Source: Planctomycetota bacterium (lineage in GTDB: Bacteria; Planctomycetota; Phycisphaerae; WQYP01). Taken from it: a stretch of DNA of 19,316 bases. Below the pieces are notes generated by a model, which was not told the origin of the DNA, did not search any database, and worked only from the letters and a program-made list of their open reading frames with translations. Numbering within the stretch: position 1 is the first letter of the stretch; each line of letters opens with the position of its first letter. The translations under genes and the position numbers were made by a program. Of the stretch, positions 6,233-13,590 are shown one piece after another. The stretch is taken from positions 7,472 to 26,787 of the forward strand of contig JAJZOA010000180.1 in NCBI GenBank assembly GCA_021852225.1, written 5' to 3'.

Positions 6233-8082
6233 GATGCGGCTGGTCCGGCCCGGTCAATTGGCCCCTCTTCCGATTGTCCGCCGGCCGGCGTACCAGTATC
6301 CTCCGGCGGCGCAATCGCGGATCGCACCGCGGTCGTGTCGACGGGCACGAGTCCGCGGCGACCGTTTTCCAGCGATCCGGTGGATGGGTCCGCAAATATA
6401 TCCGTGACCGGCTGTCCATCCACGTTCTGGCGGACGAGCAGATAAATGATGGTACTGCTGCTGAAGTAAAACGACATGGCAAACGCCCCGAGCAGGCTCA
6501 CCAGCATAAAAAGCCAGAAATACAGGCCCATGGCCCCTAAATATTCGCTCCAGTTCATCGCCCACCAGTTAATGGGTGGAATAAGCTGTCCAAGTCGAGG
6601 AGTCTCCCACATGCTGTCCAGCTTTCCCCCGCCGGTATACCAGCCGTGAGTGGTACCAAAAAAGCTCATGCCCTGGGCCACTATCGCATGTGCGGCATAC
6701 AGCAGCACAAACAGCGCGACCGTCAGAAAAAGATAGGTCAGCGTCCCATAAATCAAGGAGCAGATCGAATAAAAAAGCATCCGCCATGGGCGCGAATACA
6801 CATAGCTGAAGCTACGGCTAATGGCATCAAAAGAATCGGAACCTTCCACCGCAAGCGTGGGGTAAATTAGGCTCGCCCCGCCCAACAGGCCCAGGACCAT
6901 AAGCATGATAATCAGGCCGCCAATCAGGAAAATCACAAAACCAAATCCGATCAGCACTTCCCCGACAAGCGGGATCGCCCCGACCATTGCAATAAGGCCA
7001 AATCCGATAGATGTGCCAATGATGGTCGCAAGTGGCAAAAGTGGCGCTTTAATGAACGAACCGAGGTGAGACCGCACAAACCGCACCACTGGACGCGCTT
7101 CGGGTTGGGCACCGGCCAACGTCAATGCTGAATAACGGCAGATAAAGGCCCCGGCAAACGCGATGGCGGCCAGGCTGATCACAAGAAATGCCAGCAAACT
7201 AAGCAGATACCCCGTCCGGCGACACAGCAGCGACAGCACCCCCTCATGTGCGGCCCTCTGCATGGGCGCGGCACCCAGCAACAGCCAACTCGGACCGGTG
7301 ATGCACATATTCGCCAGACACCCAGCAACGGTATCTGATTTCCAGAGCCGATGGATGGATCGCGGGGCCAGCCCCACCTGAATCTGCCAAACCGGGGCGG
7401 CGGTGGCATCATCCGGCGAGTTGACGGGGGTTCGGTCAGGTGCGATGCGGATTAAACCCAGCGAATTATCAATCAGTCGGGAAAACTGATGACATTCAAA
7501 TTTTAAAATCGCATCAAAAATTCCACGCCCGGCCGTGTGCCGTATCGCAACCATCTGGGCCAGCAGCATTTTGGCCGCCCGCCTGCGCAATTTTGCCGGC
7601 TTAATGCTGGTTCCATCGGCGGCGGTTGGCGTAATCCTATATGAATCGGTCACGCTGCGGTGAAACTGCTTTTCAAATGCATTGCGCAGAGTGGCATAGG
7701 CCGCTCGCGGGTTTTGGCTTTCCGCCTGAATCCGGGCGGCGGATAAATTTCCCGCGTATGTATCCAATACCTGTGTCAGAAGCTGCTGCCGATTCTCCTG
7801 AGCCTGCAGGACATAGGCCCGGTAATGGGCCGCATTCATGGTTTGAAACGTACTGATTTCACCCGGCAAAACTTGCGGCCCCCACACCCCGTCCAGCAAC
7901 CGCCCGGCAGAATAAATACATACTATCGCCAGCAACGCAGCCAGCCAGTTTGCCGGCTGTATGGCCAGCCGAAAGGCGCGAAAAATCTGGCAAAAATCCA
8001 GCACCTCCGACCAGGCGACCTGTCGCAGGACAAAAGACTCCGGGAGAGGCGTTTGTGATGATATTGGCTTTTTGTCTGTCAT
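6229..8082 (-). CDS. Multi-spanning membrane protein of unknown function
   Basis: A 617-residue protein with about six hydrophobic helices: one near residues 46-63, then a long hydrophilic region of some 225 residues (about 66-290), then helices near 291-315, 350-374, 377-400, 437-463 and 515-540, and a Pro/Gly-rich tail. The segment DSFDAISRSFSYVYSRPWR before helix five resembles the repeat logic of YckC/DUF975 or GPDPase-membrane-domain proteins, but I cannot assign a family. A WSEVL...FRAFRLAI segment precedes the first helix, a pattern I associate with planctomycete hypothetical proteins. The ATG at 8082 is preferred; the frame can be extended to a TTG at 8118. The stop overlaps the M42 peptidase start by 4 bp, suggesting linked function. 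Confidence 0.75.
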   Translation of the reverse strand: MTDKKPISSQTPLPESFVLRQVAWSEVLDFCQIFRAFRLAIQPANWLAALLAIVCIYSAGRLLDGVWGPQVLPGEISTFQTMNAAHYRAYVLQAQENRQQLLTQVLDTYAGNLSAARIQAESQNPRAAYATLRNAFEKQFHRSVTDSYRITPTAADGTSIKPAKLRRRAAKMLLAQMVAIRHTAGRGIFDAILKFECHQFSRLIDNSLGLIRIAPDRTPVNSPDDATAAPVWQIQVGLAPRSIHRLWKSDTVAGCLANMCITGPSWLLLGAAPMQRAAHEGVLSLLCRRTGYLLSLLAFLVISLAAIAFAGAFICRYSALTLAGAQPEARPVVRFVRSHLGSFIKAPLLPLATIIGTSIGFGLIAMVGAIPLVGEVLIGFGFVIFLIGGLIIMLMVLGLLGGASLIYPTLAVEGSDSFDAISRSFSYVYSRPWRMLFYSICSLIYGTLTYLFLTVALFVLLYAAHAIVAQGMSFFGTTHGWYTGGGKLDSMWETPRLGQLIPPINWWAMNWSEYLGAMGLYFWLFMLVSLLGAFAMSFYFSSSTIIYLLVRQNVDGQPVTDIFADPSTGSLENGRRGLVPVDTTAVRSAIAPPEDTGTPAGGQSEEGPIDRAGPAAS

Positions 8083-8329
8083 GGCGGAATATGGTAACAG
8101 AGGCCTCTGGCGAAACAAAGCCCCCGCGTTTGACCTGTGACTGTTTTAATTGGAAATCGCCTGACTGCGTGCAATTCGGCACTTTGCGATTCACAGGGAA
8201 TATCCCACCGTGGCCGCGAAGCGACCGAGCGATCCGGATTCATCAGGACAGGCGCAGCAATGAGGATTGATTCTTAAAACGCGTTGTCCGCGCGTCTATT
8301 TTCGGGGCGCAGCCGCGTCGCTCTTCTTG
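8083..8329. other. Intergenic region, divergent genes
   Basis: It lies between the leftward membrane protein gene and the rightward cimA leader and should contain the leftward promoter, but no convincing -35/-10 pair was found. A small GC hairpin, ACGCG-TTGTCCG-CGCGT (8279-8295), followed by CTATTTT, sits just before the cimA promoter and could insulate it from upstream transcription. No coding potential is recognised. Confidence 0.3.
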
Positions 8330-8357
8330 TTGACCTGCGCCGGGTTTCCGCTAATAT
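8330..8357 (+). promoter_or_regulatory. Predicted promoter of the cimA-valS unit
   Basis: TTGACC (8330-8335), a 16-bp spacer and TAATAT (8352-8357). Predicted transcription start is about 8362-8364, directly ahead of the leader ORF and about 260 nt before the cimA start. Confidence 0.5.
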
Positions 8358-8363
8358 ACAGCG

Positions 8364-8483
8364 ATGAAAAAGAGGTGTTCCGTGCAGAGACTTCAGCCCG
8401 CGTCACAGCGTTCTGATTCCAGATCATTCACCGCGGTCGCGGTGGTGATTCGTCTCTGCGCTGCCATTTCCGGGCGCGTATAA
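8364..8483 (+). CDS. Putative regulatory leader peptide of cimA-valS
   Basis: A 39-codon ORF from an ATG at 8364 to a TAA at 8481-8483. An in-frame GTG at 8382 has a good ribosome binding site (AAGAGG, 8370-8375, 6 nt away) and would give 33 codons. With the predicted start site near 8364, the ATG form would be leaderless and the GTG form would have a short 5' leader. The second half, TAVAVVIRLCAAISGRV, is enriched in branched-chain residues: Val codons at 8436, 8442 and 8445, Ile at 8448, Leu at 8454, Ile at 8466 and Val at 8478. It precedes a citramalate synthase, an enzyme of isoleucine precursor synthesis, and a valyl-tRNA synthetase. This is the logic of ilv/leu-type leader peptides, where ribosomes stall when Val, Ile or Leu tRNA is uncharged. 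The first half is rich in Ser and Arg, which is a caution. Translation is unproven. Confidence 0.5.
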   Translation: MKKRCSVQRLQPASQRSDSRSFTAVAVVIRLCAAISGRV

Positions 8484-8615
8484 CTCGCACCGGCGAGCCG
8501 GCCCGTCGTATTCCGGGAGGCATGGGCGAACGCTCTTCCCTGCCGCGGCCTGCTTCAGTTGATACTTGCAAAAATTAAACGACAATAGACCTGTCGCCAA
8601 GGCGACCGGAAGGGG
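8382..8615 (+). promoter_or_regulatory. Candidate attenuator RNA upstream of cimA
   Basis: The leader RNA can form a 10-bp helix between 8382-8391 (GTGCAGAGAC) and 8452-8461 (GTCTCTGCGC, one G-U). It encloses a small hairpin at 8412-8423 and a GC hairpin, CACCGC-GGTC-GCGGTG (8429-8444), that contains the Val codons. A ribosome stalled on those codons would break this fold. Further on, GGGAGG (8515-8520) can pair with CTTCCC (8535-8540). The overlapping stretch 8533-8539 can instead pair with the cimA ribosome binding site (GGAAGGG, 8608-8614), so the two are mutually exclusive. There is no T-run after any hairpin, so control of translation or Rho-dependent control fits better than an intrinsic terminator. 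Pairings were found by eye. Confidence 0.4.
8593..8606 (+). other. Hairpin abutting the cimA ribosome binding site
   Basis: GTCGC-CAAG-GCGAC is a perfect 5-bp stem with a tetraloop, ending 2 nt before the ribosome binding site GGAAGGGG (8608-8615), which is 5 nt before the ATG at 8621. It may keep the site exposed or form part of the leader switch. Confidence 0.4.
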
Positions 8616-8620
8616 TATAT

Positions 8621-10222
8621 ATGACGCGCATAACGGTATATGACACAACACTGCGGGATGGGAGCCAGGGCGAAGGGATATCCTTTTCCATTCAGGACAA
8701 ACTGCAAATCTGCGCCCGGCTTGACGAACTCGGCGTGGATTTCATTGAAGGGGGCTATCCGCTTTCCAATCCGAAGGATGCCGCATTCTTTGCGGAAGCC
8801 GCCGGGCTTGCCATGCGTCACGCCAAACTTGTCGCCTTCGGCATGACCCGCCGCCGAGGTGTCAAGCCGCAGGACGATATCGGCTTAACTGCCTTGCGCG
8901 ACGCGAAAACAGAATATGTGACCGTGGTCGGCAAAACCTGGGACCTGCATGTCACGGAAGTGCTGGGTGTGTCGTTACGCGAAAATCTGGAAATGATTTC
9001 CGATTCCGTCCGCTATCTGACCAGCGTGGGTCGCAAGGTCATATACGATGCCGAACATTTTTTTGATGGTGTGGGAGCCAACCCGGAATATGGCCTGCAA
9101 ACCATTCAGGCCGCGGCCCAGGCGGGCGCGGTGCTGGTGTGCCTGTGTGACACCAATGGCGGTTCGATGCCCGAACATGTTGCGCAATGGGTGCGCCGCG
9201 CCGCGGATGCGGTCAACATTTCCATTGGCATCCATCCGCATAATGACAGCGGTCTGGCGGTGGCCAACGCCCTGGTCGCGGTACAAGCCGGTGCGGTGCA
9301 GGTGCAGGGAACCATGAACGGCATTGGCGAACGCTGCGGCAATGTGGATATCACGACTGTCATCGCCAATCTGCGGCTCAAACTTGGGTACGAATGTCTG
9401 CTGCCCGATTCCCTGCGGCATTTAACCGAAGCCTCGCGCTTTGTTTATGAAATAGCCAATTTGAACGCAACCACCGGCCAGCCGTTCGTGGGTGCCAGCG
9501 CCTTTGCCCATAAGGGCGGAATGCACGTTCACGCGGTCAATAAACTGGCCAGTTCCTATGAACATGTCGCGCCAGACGCCGTGGGCAATACCCGCCGTAT
9601 TCTGGTATCTGAGCTTTCCGGGGTTAGCAATATTGCCGCCAAGGCGGGCCGCAAATTCAATATTGAAAATGACCGTGTCGCACTTAAGCGGGTGCTTGAC
9701 CGGGTTACGGACCTGGAATCCTCCGGCTACGTATTTGAGGCGGCTGAAGCGTCTTTTGAACTTATCCTTCGCAGGGAAATAGGCCGTTGGCGCAAATTTT
9801 TTGATCTGGACCATTACCGCTGCGCGGTGTCCCGCCAGGGCCAGGGCAAGGTGGCGACCAAGGCCACGCTGACCCTGCTTGTGGCGGCCCAGGCCATTAC
9901 CGCTTCAGCGGAAGGCGACGGCCCGGTTAACGCGCTGGATGCCGCGTTGCGCAGCGCCCTGGAGCCAACCTATCCGGGTATAAAATTACTGCATCTGGTG
10001 GATTACAAAGTTCGCGTTGTAAACGCCCGCGAAGAAACCGCCGCCAAAGTCCGCGTGGTCATTGAATTCCGTTCGCCAGAGGGCGTCTTTGGAACCGTTG
10101 GTGTTTCGGAAAATATCATTGAAGCCAGTTGGCAGGCCCTGTGTGACGCCGTGGAATACCGCCTGATTCATGATGTTGAATCCCGCGAAGGCACGGCACC
10201 GAACCCGCCGGCCATCGCCTGA
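8621..10222 (+). CDS. cimA: Citramalate synthase
   Basis: A 533-residue enzyme that condenses pyruvate with acetyl-CoA to (R)-citramalate, the first step of the threonine-independent route to 2-oxobutyrate and isoleucine. The N-terminal DRE-TIM barrel shows DTTLRDGSQGEG (residues 8-19, Arg12 and Asp13), FIEGGYPLSNPKD, and the metal site HPHNDSG (205-211, His205 and His207). NGIGERCGN and GQPFVGASAFAHKGGMHVHA are typical of the long citramalate synthase group (TIGR00977 type) rather than LeuA. SGYVFEAAEASFELIL and VGVSENIIEASWQAL, both conserved in that group, mark the linker and the C-terminal LeuA-like allosteric domain (about 400-525), which binds isoleucine in characterised members. A strong ribosome binding site, GGAAGGGG, fixes the start. 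A long structured leader with a Val/Ile-rich ORF lies upstream, and valS follows after 86 bp. Confidence 0.93.
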   Translation: MTRITVYDTTLRDGSQGEGISFSIQDKLQICARLDELGVDFIEGGYPLSNPKDAAFFAEAAGLAMRHAKLVAFGMTRRRGVKPQDDIGLTALRDAKTEYVTVVGKTWDLHVTEVLGVSLRENLEMISDSVRYLTSVGRKVIYDAEHFFDGVGANPEYGLQTIQAAAQAGAVLVCLCDTNGGSMPEHVAQWVRRAADAVNISIGIHPHNDSGLAVANALVAVQAGAVQVQGTMNGIGERCGNVDITTVIANLRLKLGYECLLPDSLRHLTEASRFVYEIANLNATTGQPFVGASAFAHKGGMHVHAVNKLASSYEHVAPDAVGNTRRILVSELSGVSNIAAKAGRKFNIENDRVALKRVLDRVTDLESSGYVFEAAEASFELILRREIGRWRKFFDLDHYRCAVSRQGQGKVATKATLTLLVAAQAITASAEGDGPVNALDAALRSALEPTYPGIKLLHLVDYKVRVVNAREETAAKVRVVIEFRSPEGVFGTVGVSENIIEASWQALCDAVEYRLIHDVESREGTAPNPPAIA

Positions 10223-10296
10223 AACCGCGGCCCATGCCATCGCCGGCTATATCACGAGTAACAGCGGGTCCAGGTGGGCCTGTAAATACTGTCAAC

Positions 10297-10303
10297 AAAA
10301 GGA
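10297..10303 (+). promoter_or_regulatory. Ribosome binding site deciding the valS start
   Basis: AAAAGGA lies 5 nt before a GTG at 10309. The upstream in-frame ATG at 10234, which lies just 12 bp after the cimA stop, has no such site, and the extra 25 residues it would add do not resemble ValRS. The GTG start is therefore preferred. Confidence 0.55.
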
Positions 10304-10308
10304 AATCT

Positions 10309-13300
10309 GTGAATCAGCACAACACCACCAGCCATCCCAAGCCGGAATCCGCACGGGAATTATCCGCCCAATATAACCCGCAGGCCGTGGAGCAGGATAT
10401 TTTCGCCCAATGGATCAAGGCCACCAATGGGTTCCACGCCAGCGCCAAAAGCCCCGCAAAGAATTCCTTCAGTGTGGTTATTCCACCGCCGAATGTTACC
10501 GGAGCCCTGCACCTGGGCCACGCGATTAACGGCACCATTCAGGATATTCTGGTGCGCTATCACCGCATGTGCGGCGATGCCACTCTTTGGATGCCCGGAC
10601 TCGACCACGCGGGCATCGCAACACAGGCCGTGGTGGAACGGACAATTTTCGAAAAGGAAAAGCTCAATCGTCACGACCTTGGCCGCGATGAATTGGTCCG
10701 ACGAATCTGGGAATGGAAGGAAAAATTCGGCGACCGCATTCTTGAACAGCTTAAACGCATGGGCAGCTCATGCGATTGGCCGCGTACCCGCTTTACTTTG
10801 GACGATGTATGCGCCCGTGCCGTGCGAGAGGCCTTTTTCAAATTGTTTCACGATGGCCTTATTTTTCGTGGGCTGCGGCTGGTCAATTGGGATACCCACC
10901 TGCAAACCGCCGTGGCGGATGATGAAATTTATTATGAAACGATCAAAGGCCAAATGACTTCCATTCGCTATCCAATTGCTGACCGGCGCGATGGCGATCC
11001 GGAATTTCTGGTGGTGGCCACCACCCGTCCGGAAACCATGCTGGGCGATACCGCCGTGGCCGTGCATCCGGAAGACCCGCGTTATAAACATTTAATTGGC
11101 CGCGAAGTTGAAATTCCGCTGGCGGGCCGCAATATTCCAATTATTGGTGATGGCCTGCTGGTGGACCCGGCCTTTGGCACGGGCGTGGTAAAAGTTACCC
11201 CCGCCCACGACCCCAACGACTACGCCACCGGCCAGCGGCATAATCTGCGGCAGATCAATTTACTGACAGCGGACGGCAAAGTGAATGACGCGGGTGCCGG
11301 TACATTTGGCGGCAGGCGGTACGACTATACTGGTCTGAAATTTGCGACCGAAGCCCGCCGCGCCATTCTGGAAGATTTGGAAAAATTGGGGCTGATTGCC
11401 GAGGCCAAGCCACATGAACATGAAGTGGGGCACAGCGACCGCAGCAAAACGCCCATCGAACCCTATTTAAGCGAACAATGGTTTGTAAAAATGAGTGATG
11501 TGGATGGGGGAATAACACTGGCCAATGGCCACAACGTCAGTGGTCTTGCGCAGGCCGCAATAGATGCCGTTGAAAATGGCGGCGTGAAAATAACGCCGGA
11601 CCGCTACAGCCGTGGCTATGTGGAGTGGCTCTCCAAAAAGCGCGACTGGTGCATCAGTCGCCAGCTTTGGTGGGGACACCGCATTCCGGTCTGGACACTT
11701 TGTGTGTCATGGAACGATTTAACAATAGAGAGGATTAAGAGCGATGAGTCTCAATTAAGCGGCCGTTTGCGGGAGTCTGCCGGGGCAATTCGGACATATC
11801 TCAATCAACACGGCATTTCAGACGCGGATTTCAATATACAGGATTCAGTGGCAAAGATGCAGTTGGTTCTGTGTACGCGGACACCTGCAGCGGATGCCCG
11901 CCTGGCTGAATTGAAAACGGTACTGGAACGATCAGAAACGTCGGTGCCCAGGATTGAAAGCGTCATGCAGGACCCGGACGTCCTGGACACCTGGTTTTCT
12001 TCCGCACTCTGGCCACTTTCCACCATGGGCTGGCCCGCCAGCGGTACAAGCGACGCTCCGGAAGACCAGATTCTAAGCCGCTTTTATCCGACCAGCGTGC
12101 TGTCCACCGCACGGGAGATTCTAACCCTTTGGGTGGCCCGCATGGTCATGTTCGGCCTTTATTGCCACGGGGACATTCCCTTCAGGCAAGTTTACATCCA
12201 CGCAGTTATTCAGGATGGACAGGGTCGCCCCATGAAAAAATCACTGGGTAATGGAGTGGACCCGGTGGATATTATTGAAAGCCACGGGGCCGATGCGCTG
12301 CGTTTCACGCTGGCCTCCATGGCCACCGAAACCCAGGATATCCGCCTGCCCGTGGTAAAAGACAAGGTCAGCGGCAAAAACACCAGCCCCCGGTTTGACG
12401 CGGGCCGCAATTTTGCCAACAAGCTCTGGAACGCGTCGCGGTTTATTCTTTCGCATCTTGATATTTCCACGGCACCGTCAGATTCCGACATTCAGTCGCT
12501 TGTGGCCAGTCCGAGTGCGGATATTGCCGACCGCTGGATTCTTTCCCGCCTGAACAGCACCATTACCAGAGCAACCGGTTGCATAAACCAGTTCCGCTTC
12601 GCGGAAGTCGCCGCCGCATTTTATCAGTTTGTCTGGAACGACCTGTGTGACTGGTATCTGGAAATTGCCAAGCCGCGCATCAACCGCAAGGACACCGTTG
12701 TTCAACAGGTTCTGCTGTATGTACTGCGCGCCACATTGGCGCTGTTACATCCTGTTATGCCTTATGTCACCGAAGCTATCTGGGGCAAACTGCCCGATGG
12801 TTCGGGCACGGTGAAAATGCTGGTGGTGTCGCCATTTCCCACGGCGCACGCGGCTCTGGACAATCCTCAGGCCGAAAAAGATATTGATCTTGCCCAGCAG
12901 ATTACGCGCGCTATTCGCGATCTTCGCAACAGCCACAATGTGGACCTGAAGCGAAAACTTGATGTCGTGATTCAAACAGAATCCGCCGATACCGCGGCCA
13001 ATATTCTCGCCTGTCGCGCTATTATTGAGCCGCTGTCCAACGCCGGCATTCTTACCTGCGATCCTAAGGCCATTCCACCGGCGGACAGCGCATCGGCACT
13101 TGTCCCTGGTGTACAAATTTTTGTGGCGGGCATTGTGGACAAACAGGCCGAAGCCAAAAAGATTTCAGTTCGTCAGCAGGAACTCACGCGACTGATTGCC
13201 GCCGGCAAAGCAAAACTGGCCAACGAAAATTTTGTTTCCAAGGCTCCCCACGCCGTAGTCGAAGGCCTTCGCCAGCAGTTGGCAAGTCAGGAAGCGGAAC

Positions 13301-13347
13301 TTCAAGCCGTGGAAATCTCCCTGATTCAATACTCTGCGGCAACCTGA
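10309..13347 (+). CDS. valS: Valyl-tRNA synthetase
   Basis: A 1012-residue class I synthetase that attaches valine to tRNA-Val. The HIGH motif is HLGH (residues 68-71) in PPPNVTGALHLGHAI. The CP1 editing domain carries TTRPETMLGDTAVAVHP and HDPNDYATG, followed by KRDWCISRQLWWGHRIP and DPDVLDTWFSSALWPLSTMGWP. An anticodon-binding domain (NKLWNASRFI onward) and a C-terminal coiled coil of about 65 residues complete it. Two oddities: the KMSKS loop reads PMKKSLGN (641-648), losing the first Lys while keeping the second; and about 94 residues separate HRIP from DPDVLDTW, where E. coli has about 32 by my recall. A further short insertion follows QDIRLPV. It lies 86 bp after cimA on the same strand with no terminator between, so it is probably co-transcribed and shares the Val-codon leader. 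Confidence 0.95.
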   Translation: MNQHNTTSHPKPESARELSAQYNPQAVEQDIFAQWIKATNGFHASAKSPAKNSFSVVIPPPNVTGALHLGHAINGTIQDILVRYHRMCGDATLWMPGLDHAGIATQAVVERTIFEKEKLNRHDLGRDELVRRIWEWKEKFGDRILEQLKRMGSSCDWPRTRFTLDDVCARAVREAFFKLFHDGLIFRGLRLVNWDTHLQTAVADDEIYYETIKGQMTSIRYPIADRRDGDPEFLVVATTRPETMLGDTAVAVHPEDPRYKHLIGREVEIPLAGRNIPIIGDGLLVDPAFGTGVVKVTPAHDPNDYATGQRHNLRQINLLTADGKVNDAGAGTFGGRRYDYTGLKFATEARRAILEDLEKLGLIAEAKPHEHEVGHSDRSKTPIEPYLSEQWFVKMSDVDGGITLANGHNVSGLAQAAIDAVENGGVKITPDRYSRGYVEWLSKKRDWCISRQLWWGHRIPVWTLCVSWNDLTIERIKSDESQLSGRLRESAGAIRTYLNQHGISDADFNIQDSVAKMQLVLCTRTPAADARLAELKTVLERSETSVPRIESVMQDPDVLDTWFSSALWPLSTMGWPASGTSDAPEDQILSRFYPTSVLSTAREILTLWVARMVMFGLYCHGDIPFRQVYIHAVIQDGQGRPMKKSLGNGVDPVDIIESHGADALRFTLASMATETQDIRLPVVKDKVSGKNTSPRFDAGRNFANKLWNASRFILSHLDISTAPSDSDIQSLVASPSADIADRWILSRLNSTITRATGCINQFRFAEVAAAFYQFVWNDLCDWYLEIAKPRINRKDTVVQQVLLYVLRATLALLHPVMPYVTEAIWGKLPDGSGTVKMLVVSPFPTAHAALDNPQAEKDIDLAQQITRAIRDLRNSHNVDLKRKLDVVIQTESADTAANILACRAIIEPLSNAGILTCDPKAIPPADSASALVPGVQIFVAGIVDKQAEAKKISVRQQELTRLIAAGKAKLANENFVSKAPHAVVEGLRQQLASQEAELQAVEISLIQYSAAT

Positions 13348-13590
13348 CAACGCGGACCGGCTGACGAGACGCCGGAATCGGGCTTTACATCATCTGTCGC
13401 CCAATCAAGTCCGCCTCCGCTCTGCGCATGGCCCTCCCTTAAGTGCATACCCAAAGGCCGTCATGCTGTGGGCTTTGATGCCCGCAAAACAGGGCAAATC
13501 AGCAACCCGCTTACATCCTCATTGCCCACGACTGTAGAGTGGCGCATAGTGCCGCAAACCGGAAAGTTCTGTTTCGCCGCACCGTTGCGG
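13348..13590. other. Convergent intergenic region with candidate terminator hairpins
   Basis: It lies between the valS and GH32 3' ends. Visible structures: CAAAGGCC (13452-13459) with GGGCTTTG (13470-13477), one mismatch; TGCCC (13479-13483) with GGGCA (13492-13496), 8-nt loop; and CCGCA-CCGT-TGCGG (13577-13590) directly after the GH32 stop on the minus strand. None has a clear T-run, so terminator function is tentative. No coding sequence is recognised. Confidence 0.3.

Noticed and set aside
7950..8270. 106-codon rightward open frame
   Set aside because: Mostly antisense to the N-terminus of the membrane protein gene, no ribosome binding site and no domain.
8364..8620. T-box, tmRNA, 6S RNA or SRP RNA in the cimA leader
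   Set aside because: The ACCGCGGT stretch recalls the T-box antiterminator, but the AGGGTGG motif and a following terminator are absent, and no conserved core of the other RNAs is seen.
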